64,000 nucleotides of DNA from BM003 sp963699835 (GCA_963699835.1 CAVOVJ010000006.1:124001-188000); one strand, 5' to 3'; counted from the stretch's first letter, positions 34,145-43,292 are shown. Notes: a model not told the origin generated them from the sequence alone. Program-made: numbers and translations.

Positions 34145-36415
34145 ATGCTCAGACAAACGACTTATTTACTTGCCGCATTAGCGGTAACGACGTTCCCGGT
34201 TTTGTCATCCGGCCCCGCCCATGCTCAAGGTGAGCCAAGATCGAACCAGTTCTGGTGGCCAGAACAGCTCGATCTGAGCCCGCTGCGCCAGCATGGTGCC
34301 GAGTCCAATCCGATGGGTGACGACTTCAACTATGCCGAGGCGTTCGCAAGCCTCGACCTCGCGGCCGTGAAGAAAGACATCGAAAACGTCCTGACGACGT
34401 CGCAGGACTGGTGGCCGGCAGACTACGGCCATTACGGGCCGTTCATGATCCGCATGGCCTGGCACAGCGCGGGCACGTACCGCGTGGCTGATGGCCGCGG
34501 TGGTGCCGGCGGCGGCCAGCAGCGCTTCGAGCCGCTGAACAGCTGGCCCGACAACGCCAACCTGGACAAGGCGCGGCGGCTGCTCTGGCCAGTCAAGCAG
34601 AAGTATGGGCGCAATCTGTCCTGGGCTGACCTTATGATCCTGACCGGTAATGTCTCGCTGGAGTCCATGGGCTTCGAGACATTCGGTTTCGCCGGCGGCC
34701 GCGAGGACGACTGGGAAGCCGACCTGGTGTACTGGGGCCCCGAGAAAGTGATGCTCTCCACCAGCGATCAGGACAACAGCCGTTACTCCGGCGACCGCGA
34801 GTTGCAAAACCCCCTCGCGGCGGTGCAGATGGGGCTGATCTATGTGAACCCGGAGGGTCCGGACGGCAATCCCGACCCGCTGGCCTCGGCCCGTGATGTC
34901 CGCGAGACTTTCGGACGCATGGCCATGGACGACGAGGAAACGGTCGCCCTGATTGCCGGCGGCCACGCCTTCGGCAAGATGCACGGTGCCCACAAACCCG
35001 ACAAGTGCCTGGGTGTCGAACCGGCAGCTGCCGGCGTCGCTCAGCAGGGGCTGGGCTGGACGAACAGCTGTGGCAAGGGTCACTCCGAAGATACGGTTAC
35101 CAGTGGACTGGAAGGTGCCTGGACGGTAACCCCGGCCCAGTGGAGCATCAATTACCTGCAGAACCTGTTCGCTTTCGAGTGGCAGCAGGTCCGCAGTCCG
35201 GGCGGTGCCGTACAGTGGATTCCCACTGACCCGAATGCGGCCAACATGGTTCCCGATGCACATATTCCCGGAAAACGTCATGCCCCGGTCATGACGACCG
35301 CGGATCTGGCGCTGAAGGCAGATCCCGAGTACCGCAAGATCGCCAGGCGCTTCCTCGACAATCCGCAGGAGTTCGAGGACGCGTTCGCGCGAGCCTGGTT
35401 CAAGCTGACCCACCGTGACATGGGTCCGCGCGCTCGCTATGTGGGTTCCGAGGTGCCTGCAGAGGTGCTGATCTGGCAGGACCCCGTCCCCGCGGCGGAT
35501 TACCAGATGATCAACGCCCAGGACGTTAAAATACTGAAGGACGCGATCATCAAGTCCGAGGTGACTAACACGGCTCTGGTCAAGGCAGCCTGGGCCTCGG
35601 CGTCGAGCTTCCGTGGCACGGACATGCGCGGAGGCGCCAATGGTGCGCGCGTGCGTCTGGCGCCGCAAAAAGACTGGCCGGCAAATGATCCTGCGGAACT
35701 GGCCACGGTGTTGACGGCGCTGGAGAAAATCCAGCGGGACTTCAACGGCTCGGGCCGTTCCAGCAAGGTATCGATCGCTGACCTGATCGTGCTGGGCGGA
35801 GCCGTGGGTGTCGAGCAGGCCGCGAAAAAGGCCGGCTACGCTGTCTCGGTGCCTTTCATCCCCGGGCGTACCGACGCAACCGCCGAAATGACGGATGCGG
35901 ATTCGTTCCGCTGGCTGGAAGCTGCGGCAGACGGTTTCCGTAACTACTACGACAACCGCGCGCTGCTGTCCCCCGCGGAAATGCTGATCGACAAAGCCAA
36001 CACGCTCACCCTGACCGCACCGGAGATGACGGTGCTGCTGGGCGGTATGCGTGCCATGGGTGCCAACACCGGCGGTTCCCAGCATGGCGTGTTCACTGAT
36101 CGCGCGGGCGCGCTGAGCAACGACTACTTCGCGAACCTGCTCGACATGTCCGTTGTATGGACCAAGTCAAACAGCGAGCCGGGTGTCTACGAGGGTCGCG
36201 ATCGCAAATCCGGCAGTGTGAAGTGGACGGCGACACCCGTCGATCTCGTCTTCGGGTCGAACTCCGAGCTGCGCTCCATCGCCGAGGTCTATGCGGCCGA
36301 GGACGGCAAGAAGAAGTTCGTAGCGGATTTCGTTGCGGCGTGGACTAAGATCATGACGCTCGACCGTTTCGACGTCAGCGAGGCGCAACGCCAGGAGATG
36401 CTGGCAAGTCGCTAG
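34145..36415 (+). CDS. katG: Catalase-peroxidase with signal peptide (exported KatG)
   Basis: A 756-aa bifunctional heme enzyme that removes H2O2. The active site is complete: RMAWHSAGTYR gives Arg103, Trp106 and His107. Tyr233 (LIYVNPEGP) and Met259 (GRMAMDDEET) complete the Met-Tyr-Trp crosslink needed for catalase activity, and His274 in GGHAFGKMHGA is the proximal heme ligand. Unlike cytosolic KatG it starts with a signal peptide (TYLLAALAVTTFPVL, cleavage near PAHA-Q27/28), so it should be periplasmic, like KatP or Legionella KatA. The second domain is also intact. A strong terminator follows at 36491-36520. Confidence 0.93.
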   Translation: MLRQTTYLLAALAVTTFPVLSSGPAHAQGEPRSNQFWWPEQLDLSPLRQHGAESNPMGDDFNYAEAFASLDLAAVKKDIENVLTTSQDWWPADYGHYGPFMIRMAWHSAGTYRVADGRGGAGGGQQRFEPLNSWPDNANLDKARRLLWPVKQKYGRNLSWADLMILTGNVSLESMGFETFGFAGGREDDWEADLVYWGPEKVMLSTSDQDNSRYSGDRELQNPLAAVQMGLIYVNPEGPDGNPDPLASARDVRETFGRMAMDDEETVALIAGGHAFGKMHGAHKPDKCLGVEPAAAGVAQQGLGWTNSCGKGHSEDTVTSGLEGAWTVTPAQWSINYLQNLFAFEWQQVRSPGGAVQWIPTDPNAANMVPDAHIPGKRHAPVMTTADLALKADPEYRKIARRFLDNPQEFEDAFARAWFKLTHRDMGPRARYVGSEVPAEVLIWQDPVPAADYQMINAQDVKILKDAIIKSEVTNTALVKAAWASASSFRGTDMRGGANGARVRLAPQKDWPANDPAELATVLTALEKIQRDFNGSGRSSKVSIADLIVLGGAVGVEQAAKKAGYAVSVPFIPGRTDATAEMTDADSFRWLEAAADGFRNYYDNRALLSPAEMLIDKANTLTLTAPEMTVLLGGMRAMGANTGGSQHGVFTDRAGALSNDYFANLLDMSVVWTKSNSEPGVYEGRDRKSGSVKWTATPVDLVFGSNSELRSIAEVYAAEDGKKKFVADFVAAWTKIMTLDRFDVSEAQRQEMLASR

Positions 36416-36490
36416 AAGGTGATTTGAAAAAGTCCCCGGTGCGGGCGGGCTGGTTTTTTTCAGCTTTTCCCGACGGGTTGCAGAGCCAAG

Positions 36491-36520
36491 CGGCGGCGCG
36501 TAAAGCGCCGCCGTTTTTTT
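36491..36520 (+). terminator. Rho-independent terminator of katG
   Basis: CGGCGGCGC (36491-36499), loop GTAAA, GCGCCGCCG (36505-36513), followed by seven T. A perfect 9-bp GC stem with a T tract, 75 bp after the katG stop. Confidence 0.9.
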
Positions 36521-36678
36521 GTGATTTGGAGACAGACGCAACGCAAAAAACGAATGGGTGCCAGCGGCCGGCGGCGGCATCTGTTTACCGCGGAAACCGG
36601 GTATAGCGCCTTACCCTTCGCGGTCCCCTGGTTGCGGACCGGTAAAACGCAATCGTCTAAAAGCCGCGCTGGCGACCC

Positions 36679-36706
36679 CTTGAAAAGTCGATGAATCGCC
36701 CCTAAA
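36679..36706 (+). promoter_or_regulatory. Sigma-32 heat-shock promoter of hsp20
   Basis: CTTGAAA (36679-36685), 13 bp, then CCCCTAAA (36699-36706). This matches the RpoH consensus CTTGAAA-N(11-16)-CCCCATnT closely and lies about 70 bp before the hsp20 ATG. Confidence 0.8.
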
Positions 36707-36774
36707 AAGAATTTTGGGCATCGCACTCGATGCTGGAAAATTGTTTGTTAATCATTTTGTTGGGAGGTGACATC

Positions 36775-37215
36775 ATGTCTTTGGTTCAATACGAGCCCCT
36801 CGGGCTGATCAATCAGCTCCAGCAGGATATCAACAGCCTGTTTTCCCGTTCCGGTTCGACCGACAGCAGCTCGGCGACCGCGGCGTGGGTGCCGGCGACG
36901 GATATCGCGGAATACCCCGATCGGTTCGAGCTGGCGGTCGATCTGCCGGGCGTCAATCTGGAAAATGTCGATCTGTCGCTCGAAAAAGGAATGCTGACTA
37001 TCAGCGGTGATCGCAACCCGCTCAAGGCGGTGGGTGAGGAAACGCCGATCCGCCATCGTACCGAGCGTGTGGAAGGTCGATTCCACCGGCGTTTTATCCT
37101 GCCGGAGAGTGTCGATTCGGATAACGTGAAAGCGAGCGGTGAGACCGGCGTGTTGCGGATCACGATTCCGAAAGCGCCTGCCGTGCAGCCGCGGCGTATC
37201 GCGATCCAGACCTGA
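36775..37215 (+). CDS. Hsp20/alpha-crystallin small heat-shock protein
   Basis: A 146-aa holdase chaperone that binds unfolding proteins without ATP. The alpha-crystallin domain spans ~residues 40-135: WVPATDIAEYPDRFELAVDL, PGVNLENVDLSLEKGMLTIS, RVEGRFHRRFILPESVDSDN and the terminal-strand GVLRITIPKAP. RRIAI near the C-terminus is the I-x-I type oligomer motif. ATG 36775 is chosen over 36730 because GGGAGGTGA lies directly upstream. A sigma-32 promoter precedes it and a terminator follows, so it is a single-gene heat-shock unit. Confidence 0.93.
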   Translation: MSLVQYEPLGLINQLQQDINSLFSRSGSTDSSSATAAWVPATDIAEYPDRFELAVDLPGVNLENVDLSLEKGMLTISGDRNPLKAVGEETPIRHRTERVEGRFHRRFILPESVDSDNVKASGETGVLRITIPKAPAVQPRRIAIQT

Positions 37216-37667
37216 TCCTGCAGGCAAAGGCAACGGGTAGCAGCTTTCGCTACCCGTTGCCTGTTTCTATCTCGCTCTTTCGAGTCCGTGGCGATACCTC
37301 GGGGTCGACTTTGCAACGCCGGCGGAATTTGCAGACATTGATCCCAGGTTCGTACTCAAAGTGATGGGCGGTGGCTGTCTCTAATCCCGCACTGTCCCTG
37401 AACCCGCGGTCAGGACTCCGCATGAGTTGCGGAACCTGGAGACATCGACGATAGGTTGGCGCTCAAAGCGATCCTCGGTTTCGGTCACTGTCCCTAAACC
37501 CGTCCCTGAACCCCCGTGTTTTTGCCGCAGTTGCCGGCAAACCGCCTCTCATCCGGCCGTGGTCCATGGCTGCGGCCGGGCTCGGGCTGGCGCCGCACGG
37601 ATCATTCTGAACGGACTATAGTTCCTGATAGAGTTTCGGTTCGAACACGCGAAAAGGGTAAACAACT
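37216..37667. other. Intergenic region with diverged tandem repeat and GTCCCT-type repeats
   Basis: A 452-bp gap. After the hsp20 terminator, two diverged units of about 110 bp occur at ~37330-37415 and ~37435-37510. Compare GACATTGATCCCAGGTTCG / ACTCAAAGTGAT with GACATCGACGATAGGTTGG / GCTCAAAGCGAT, each followed by CACTGTCCCT(A/G)AACCC. They belong to the dispersed GGGACAGTG repeat class. No gene is supported. Confidence 0.5.
37228..37268 (+). terminator. Terminator after hsp20
   Basis: A perfect 14-bp inverted repeat (AGGCAACGGGTAGC, loop AGCTTTC, GCTACCCGTTGCCT) followed by GTTTCT, starting 13 bp after the hsp20 stop. The T tract is short, but the stem is very stable. Confidence 0.75.
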
Positions 37668-38063
37668 ATGAATTTTGACTGGAAATGGGTCGGTCTCGGC
37701 ACGTTGATTATGCTCGTGCTCAGCATTGTTGCCGGGATCATCTTTGGTGTTTTTGCCGCGTCCGCGCTGGAGGGCGTCGCCGACCCCGGGGACGTCTCGC
37801 TCACCGGCGGACAAATGGTTCTCGCGGGTCTCCTTAACGTTCTCGCATTTGCTGCCGGCGGCTATATCGTCGGGCTGAAGTCTGCGGGCCGGACGATCTG
37901 GGAGCCTGCGATTGCGGCGGCCGTTTCGGTGGCTTTCGTATTGTTACTGTCAGGAAATTTCAGCGCGGGAAATGTGCTCGGCGGCGGTCTCGTGCCCTTC
38001 CTGGCCGGATTGGGCGGCGGCTGGCTGGGTGAGAAACGGCAGGTCTCGAAATCGTCTCCCTGA
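37668..38063 (+). CDS. Small membrane protein, four predicted helices
   Basis: A 131-aa protein with four hydrophobic segments: VGLGTLIMLVLSIVAGIIFG, GQMVLAGLLNVLAFAAGGYI, EPAIAAAVSVAFVLLLSG and GGGLVPFLAGLGGGWLGEK. The glycine-rich helices resemble small TIGR04086/DUF-type membrane proteins of unknown role. It stands alone; a CCCGGG stem at 38081-38098 may end its transcript. Confidence 0.65.
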   Translation: MNFDWKWVGLGTLIMLVLSIVAGIIFGVFAASALEGVADPGDVSLTGGQMVLAGLLNVLAFAAGGYIVGLKSAGRTIWEPAIAAAVSVAFVLLLSGNFSAGNVLGGGLVPFLAGLGGGWLGEKRQVSKSSP

Positions 38064-38381
38064 GCAGTTGATTCGTTTTCCCGGGTGTCCTCCCGGGGTT
38101 TCGCATTGGCTCGATCAGCAACTGCCGAGAGTTTGTGACCGCCGATCTCCGGGCTGTCTGCGTTAGTCCGCGGCGTAGTGACCCGGGAGAGTGAAGATCC
38201 GGCGAATGGCGATGTCGTGAGCCGGGCCCCGGGTTCGGAGTTGAGCAACTCCGCCAGACTGCTCGCGCCGAGTGTCGGCGGAATTTAAAACCGGGTTACG
38301 AGCACGGTTGCCGTGCAGGAAAGCTGTTCCCGCCGTCGGCCTACGAGTTCTTTGCGCTACAGGTTCGTGGGCCCAACGGGC
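38064..38381. other. Convergent intergenic region
   Basis: A 318-bp gap between convergent genes. The stem CCCGGG TGTCCT CCCGGG at 38081-38098 followed by GTTT may serve as a terminator for the upstream membrane protein. Nothing else is recognised. Confidence 0.45.
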
Positions 38382-39359
38382 TTACTCCTCCGGGAAATCG
38401 GGGTCCGGCGAGGTCTCCATCGGATTGGCCGGGTCGGCGGTCCACTCACGCAGCGAGCCGTCGTAGATCGCCACATCGGTAAAGCCGAGCCGCGTCATCG
38501 TGAACGCGACTGTCGAGGCAGCGATGCCGCCGCCGCAATAGGTAATCGTGCGGGTGTCGGTGGCGTTGCCTATGAGTTCGGATAGTTCGTCCTTTGAGCG
38601 GAAACGGCCTGCGTCGTCGACCAGTGACGTCACCGGGACGTTGGTCGCGGTGACGATGTGTCCGGGCCGCTCGTACATCGACATCTCACCACGGTAATGC
38701 GCCGCGGGTAGGGCGTCGACGAGGTTGACCGAGTCATCGACGATGGCGGCGAAAACCTCGTCGCGGTCGGCGATAAGTCCCGGCCGCACCTTCGCCGTGA
38801 GCGTCCGCGCCACAGGTTGCCGTGGTTCGTCGGCAAGCGGCAAGCCAGCGCTGGTCCAGGCGCCCAGTCCACCGTCGAGCAATGCCGCGTGGTCGAAGCC
38901 GATCCAGCGCAGCATCCACCAGACTCGTGCGGCCCACGCTGAGTTTCCGGCCGAGTACAGGACCACGCGGGTGTCGTCACCGACGCCCAGCGCGCTCATG
39001 GCTCTGGCAAACTCCTCGGGGGCAGGTGCGGTGAATGGCAGCTTCGCGTCGCTGTCCGACAGCTCTCCCATCAGGTCGGCAAACTGCGCCCCGGGGATAT
39101 GCCCGACAATGTAGCTGGGCCGGCCGCTCAGTTCACGCAATCCGTTCTCGTCGCGCTCGACGATGACGGTGCAGTCGAGTATGACCAGGTCCGGGTCGTC
39201 GAGGTGCTGACTGAGCCACTCGGCCGACACCAGGGTGTCCATTTCGGCGACAGGTGCGGGCGCGACGTCGGTCCGTTCATCCGGCCCGGCACAGGCAGCC
39301 ATGAGTAAAAACGTGGTAATGAGGATGAGACGTGTTTGCGGGAATTTGTGAATAGACAT
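38382..39359 (-). CDS. Rhodanese-type sulfurtransferase lipoprotein
   Basis: A 325-aa protein with a lipoprotein signal (LILITTFLLMAACAG, Cys as lipid anchor), then two rhodanese domains as in thiosulfate/3-mercaptopyruvate sulfurtransferases. The first has VILDCTVIVERD, SYIVGHIPGAQFADL and an inactive loop (YSAGNSAWAARVW, no Cys). The second has RPGHIVTATNVPVTSL and the active loop TYCGGGIAAS with catalytic Cys. It transfers sulfane sulfur to thiol acceptors, probably on the periplasmic face. No operon partner is seen. Confidence 0.88.
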   Translation of the reverse strand: MSIHKFPQTRLILITTFLLMAACAGPDERTDVAPAPVAEMDTLVSAEWLSQHLDDPDLVILDCTVIVERDENGLRELSGRPSYIVGHIPGAQFADLMGELSDSDAKLPFTAPAPEEFARAMSALGVGDDTRVVLYSAGNSAWAARVWWMLRWIGFDHAALLDGGLGAWTSAGLPLADEPRQPVARTLTAKVRPGLIADRDEVFAAIVDDSVNLVDALPAAHYRGEMSMYERPGHIVTATNVPVTSLVDDAGRFRSKDELSELIGNATDTRTITYCGGGIAASTVAFTMTRLGFTDVAIYDGSLREWTADPANPMETSPDPDFPEE

Positions 39360-39476
39360 TTGTGCCTCACTGCAAAGAGCGGAAACCTGCCAAGGATGCG
39401 CGGGCGAACAGTTTACCCCTTAGTGGCACGCCACGGTGCCCGGACCTGCAGAAATAGCCCCGTAGTTTAGGGACAT

Positions 39477-39529
39477 GGTTTAGGGACAGTGACCATAACT
39501 CCGATAGTTATGGTCACTGTCCCTAAACC
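39477..39529. repeat. REPIN-like inverted repeat (TTTAGGGACAGTGACC)
   Basis: A perfect 24-bp inverted repeat (39477-39500 and 39506-39529) with a CCGAT loop. Each arm contains TTTAGGGACAGTGACCATAA. A further half copy (GTTTAGGGACATGG) lies at 39463-39478. Related single copies occur at 20600, 33835, 37390-37510 and 51610. This is the form of REP/REPIN elements mobilised by REP-associated tyrosine transposases; no such transposase is in the window. It could also terminate transcription of the cti gene, which is read towards it. Confidence 0.8.
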
Positions 39530-39576
39530 TGGTCGTCGTCGGTACAACGGGATTCGGACGAGCGTGGCGCTCGCGC

Positions 39577-41949
39577 TCACTGCAGGTCGGTCAGGGCCTC
39601 TGAGTAGTAGCGGTTCAGGTCGTACAGGCCCGCCCTTACCGGATCGCTCTCATTGAGCCGCTGCTGAAACCAGTCGTAGGCCGGCCAGAAGCCCGGCTCC
39701 ATCCGGTTGATGCCGAATCGGTCGAGGCGTGCCTGGTACTTCGGCGATCCGTCGAAGTTCTCCAGCAGGTCGATCAGGTCCGGCAGCTCGCTCTTGTCCA
39801 GCACGAGGAAATAGTTGGGATAGGCGCCAACGCTGCCCGCTACGAAATCGATCGTGTCCTTCGCCGGGTCCAGCCGTTTCTGTTCGCCGAAAAGCGAATT
39901 CACATTGTCATGCCATCGATTTATTACGATGGAGAAAAACCCGAACGGCCCCTCTTCGCCGCGGACCCGCACGTAGAGTACGTTCGCCTCGGTGCTGGTC
40001 ACATGGCGGATAAACCCGGTGCCGGGAGCATTGAGGGCGCGAAAGCCGTTCACTATGTCTTCGTGGCTATCGAAGGACTTCGGCATTGGAGTTGGTTCGC
40101 CAGTGCCGTGATAGTTGACCGGATCGAAGCCGATGCCGGTGGCCGGCAAAACGTGACTGCTGATGACGCGCTCGACAAATTCACGCTTCGGATCGTCACT
40201 CGAGAAGGCGACACGCGTGGGTCGTGCGGAAATAATGCCCTTCTCTTCGGTGTCTTCGGCGGCCTTGTCGCCGATGTACCACGATTGCATGATCGCTCCG
40301 CGGTTCTCGGGCGGCAGGAAGTTGAGGAAATTCAATTCGCCCTCGATCCGCAGAAAGTCCATGTAGCGGCGCACATTGGCCTGGTGCGAGACGTTGCCAT
40401 ACACATCGAAGCCCGCGACGAGCGCGTAGTAGATTCGCTCGAACTGCGAGTAGTCGATCACCCAGAGTGTTCGCGGCAGGTCCCCGACCGCACCTTTGAT
40501 CACCGATGCGCTGTCGAAGTGGCGATAGATAGTCAGCACCGGCGCATCGTCCGCGGAGTTGCCGCGCCAGATTGCGCCCAGCTCGAATCCGTCCGGCGCC
40601 TTCTCCAGGTAAAGCTGGTTTTTTGCCCGGTAGAAACTGGAGTAGCGGTTGCGGTACTCGTTGCTGAAGGCCTTGAGCAGCGACATGTCGCTGCCGCGCT
40701 CGGTCGGCAGGCGCAGGTTGTCTGCCTGCTCTGCCAGAAACTCCGGGTGGAGGAGGGCCTGGTCGGCATCTGGATCGAGAAACAGTACCCAGAAGTGATC
40801 GTTGATCACATTCAGCGCAATCTGGCCCTTGCATACCGGACCCTGCATAAACGTCTGGATGATGTACTCGGAATGATCGAGCAGAAACTGGTAGCGGGCA
40901 CGCGGCGGAATCTGGGCGTAGACCAGGAACGGATTCGCGCTCTCCCGGTCTTCATAGGGCATGACACTGGGCGTTTCCAGCCACTCCGTCTCGATGAAAA
41001 GGTCGCGGTACCTCGCCAGCCTGCGATCGTCGAGGTCGACGACCATGTGGGTCTTCAGCACGATCGTCGAGTGAATCTTCTCGAAGCGGTAGAAAAAACG
41101 ATCGATACCCGGATCGTCGTAGGGCCGCCGTGTTGCGATGATATCGACCGGACTGCCGCTCGGTAACGTCGAGCGCACCAGGCGATAGAACTCGTTCTCG
41201 CCGGTATCGGAAAATCGCAAATGAGCAAGGAAAAAGTGCTCGTAGAGATACCGTGCCATCATCGCGTGTTTTGGGTCTTCGCGATTGAGAAACGCCTCCC
41301 ACTTGGCAATTTCCGCTGCGCCGGCCGCGCTCGGCATTGTCAGCCGTGCCCGTTCGGTCGCGTCCGGTCCGACCGCGCCCTGTTCCAGCCAGATCGCCAG
41401 CATGTCGTGGTCGGCGTCGGCAATAGCCGGGAAACCAAAGGGCATGCCGCGCCCGGGGTGTTTGCCGAGAAACGTGCGGGCTTCGCCGCTGTCCGCCGCG
41501 CAGGTCAGGTCAGTCGCTTCGGCCTGGTAGCGGCCCTCGGGTACCGAATTCCGGCGTTTCGCGTCGAGGAAATAGGCCATTATCGATTCGTTCTCGAGTC
41601 CTTCGCCCGGGTTGTCGGTAACGCTGTAAAACCCCTTTTGCCGCCACTGCTGCGTGGTCTTTGCATCGACAAACAATCGTGACGGCGCCTGGTCTGTTAA
41701 TCGATCGGATGAATAGACCGCATCCTTGCTGCCACCGCGATCGACGCCTTCGTAAGAACTCAGTTTCAGCTGGCAAGCGGCGTTATAGCAGGAATGGCAC
41801 ACCACGCAGCGCGAATCGAGCACCGGTTTGACGTCGTCGAGGAAGCTGACCGGCTCAGCGGGAATTTGCACTAGCGGGGTCGGGGGGAGCGCGCGCGAGC
41901 AGCCGGCCAGCAAGAGCGTCGTCGCAATCGTGATGAACTGGCGGGTCAT
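39577..41949 (-). CDS. cti: Fatty acid cis/trans isomerase (lipoprotein, c-type heme)
   Basis: A 790-aa protein whose ordering FDDVKPVL-type N-terminus, heme motif and long C-terminal domain match Cti. Cti converts cis to trans unsaturated fatty acids in membrane phospholipids under solvent or heat stress. The signal peptide ends in the lipobox LLAGC (Cys17). CVVCH at residues 48-52 is the cytochrome c-type heme site, and CYNAACQLKLSSYEG follows as in the family. Later blocks include MPYEDRESANPFLVYAQIPP and FMQGPVCKGQIALNVINDHF. Length is normal. The gene stands alone on the minus strand. Confidence 0.92.
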   Translation of the reverse strand: MTRQFITIATTLLLAGCSRALPPTPLVQIPAEPVSFLDDVKPVLDSRCVVCHSCYNAACQLKLSSYEGVDRGGSKDAVYSSDRLTDQAPSRLFVDAKTTQQWRQKGFYSVTDNPGEGLENESIMAYFLDAKRRNSVPEGRYQAEATDLTCAADSGEARTFLGKHPGRGMPFGFPAIADADHDMLAIWLEQGAVGPDATERARLTMPSAAGAAEIAKWEAFLNREDPKHAMMARYLYEHFFLAHLRFSDTGENEFYRLVRSTLPSGSPVDIIATRRPYDDPGIDRFFYRFEKIHSTIVLKTHMVVDLDDRRLARYRDLFIETEWLETPSVMPYEDRESANPFLVYAQIPPRARYQFLLDHSEYIIQTFMQGPVCKGQIALNVINDHFWVLFLDPDADQALLHPEFLAEQADNLRLPTERGSDMSLLKAFSNEYRNRYSSFYRAKNQLYLEKAPDGFELGAIWRGNSADDAPVLTIYRHFDSASVIKGAVGDLPRTLWVIDYSQFERIYYALVAGFDVYGNVSHQANVRRYMDFLRIEGELNFLNFLPPENRGAIMQSWYIGDKAAEDTEEKGIISARPTRVAFSSDDPKREFVERVISSHVLPATGIGFDPVNYHGTGEPTPMPKSFDSHEDIVNGFRALNAPGTGFIRHVTSTEANVLYVRVRGEEGPFGFFSIVINRWHDNVNSLFGEQKRLDPAKDTIDFVAGSVGAYPNYFLVLDKSELPDLIDLLENFDGSPKYQARLDRFGINRMEPGFWPAYDWFQQRLNESDPVRAGLYDLNRYYSEALTDLQ

Positions 41950-42481
41950 GAATATACCTCTTGCCGAATTTGCAGGTGTGCGGGTTGCGGCCGGTCGGAC
42001 GGTGTGGCGGCGGTGATTCGCGAAATCGCGACGCGAGAATCACGCAGACTAGGCAAACAGCGGGCTCGACTCAAGTTTTGCAGCCACCCGAACCGGCCGC
42101 CGACATACGAAGTGGCGTGGCAAGAAAGCGGCGGCGCCGAATTCCGCTCTGTTTCGTAGCAGAGCGTTTCGCTTCCGCCACTGCGATTGCCGTAGTCCGG
42201 TTGCGTGATTCGATCAGGAAGACGCCGTGGCGGCGGCGCTTCGATACCACACCGCGCTAGCCCGCTCACATCTATTGACCCGACGAGGTCCCGGAGTGGC
42301 CGGCCGGCGAATCGATTTTCGGGCAGATCGACGAACATGCTCCTTTGTGGACAAATGGCGGTTGCGCTCCAATGGTTGGAAATCAGGAGACAGTTTGTAT
42401 CCGTATTGGCCCATTGTCTTTATTTCGGCGGAGTAAGAGAATCTCCTCTGACTCCAATTCCCGCTCCCAGAAGAGGTCGTC
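41950..42481. other. Intergenic region between cti and pirin genes
   Basis: A 532-bp gap between divergent genes. I see no credible gene, RNA or clear operator. AGAAGAGG at its right end is the pirin ribosome-binding site. Confidence 0.5.
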
Positions 42482-43180
42482 ATGCTTGCGATTCGCCATG
42501 CGGAAGAACGGGGTCTCGCTGACTTCGGCTGGCTGAACAGCCGCCATACGTTTTCTTTCGGGCATTACTACGATCCCAGGTTCATGGGCTTCGGTCCGCT
42601 CCGGGTCATCAACGAGGATCGCGTCCAGCCTGGCCAGGGCTTCGATACCCACGGCCACAGCGACATGGAGATCATCTCCTATGTGCTCGACGGTGCGCTC
42701 GAGCACAAGGACAGCATGGGGACCGGCTCGGTAATTCGTCCGGGAGACGTGCAGCGGATGTCGGCGGGGACGGGCGTACGCCACAGCGAGTTCAACGCAT
42801 CCGACTCCGACCCCGTGCATTTCTTGCAGATCTGGATATTGCCGGAGGAAAAGGGCCTCTTACCCAGCTATGAGCAAAGAACTTTCGCGGCGGAAGAGAA
42901 AAACGGCAAGCTGTGCCTGGTTGGGTCGCGTGACGGCCGCGAGGGCTCGGTGACGATTCACCAGGATGTCGATCTGTATGCGGCGCTGCTCGAAGACGGC
43001 GTGACTGTCACCCACGAGTTTGCCGACGGTCGCAAAGGCTGGGTCCAGCTAGCCCGCGGCAGTGTTGCCATGAACGGCAGTCAGCTTTATCCGGGTGATG
43101 GCGTTGCGGTGGACGGCCATTTGGTCATTACCCTGGCCGGCTCGTCCGACGCGGAAGTGTTGCTGTTCGACATGGGTTAA
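42482..43180 (+). CDS. Pirin-family protein (YhhW-like)
   Basis: A 232-aa bicupin of the pirin family; YhhW homologues show quercetin 2,3-dioxygenase activity. The N-terminal cupin has the metal ligands in FDTHGHSDMEIISYVLDG and VQRMSAGTGVRHSEFNASDS, preceded by the family opening RGLADFGWLNSRHTFSFGHY. The C-terminal cupin is degenerate as usual. ATG 42482 follows AGAAGAGG. A natural substrate is not known. Single gene with no linked partner. Confidence 0.92.
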   Translation: MLAIRHAEERGLADFGWLNSRHTFSFGHYYDPRFMGFGPLRVINEDRVQPGQGFDTHGHSDMEIISYVLDGALEHKDSMGTGSVIRPGDVQRMSAGTGVRHSEFNASDSDPVHFLQIWILPEEKGLLPSYEQRTFAAEEKNGKLCLVGSRDGREGSVTIHQDVDLYAALLEDGVTVTHEFADGRKGWVQLARGSVAMNGSQLYPGDGVAVDGHLVITLAGSSDAEVLLFDMG

Positions 43181-43262
43181 CCGGCGTAGCGCTGCAGGCG
43201 GATCTGTGGATCATGCGAGATTATCCGTGATTTGGGCTTTGCCCCGTCCGCGGCGATCGAGG

Positions 43263-43292
43263 TTGACAATCGACTACAATGTATTACATTGT
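43263..43292 (+). promoter_or_regulatory. Promoter and operator of the RHH regulator gene
   Basis: TTGACA (43263-43268), 16 bp, TACATT (43285-43290). The perfect inverted repeat ACAATGT ATT ACATTGT (43276-43292) covers the -10. Ribbon-helix-helix proteins bind such short palindromes, so the downstream regulator probably controls itself here. Confidence 0.65.

Larger units (their letters stand above)
36416..36774. other. Intergenic region between katG and hsp20
   Basis: A 359-bp gap with the katG terminator and the heat-shock promoter, both listed separately. No gene is supported. Confidence 0.6.

Noticed and set aside
34205..36085. 626-aa minus-strand ORF over katG
   Set aside because: Antisense to a conserved gene; an artefact of GC-rich codon use.
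39910..41166. 418-aa plus-strand ORF over cti
   Set aside because: Antisense shadow with no recognisable domain.
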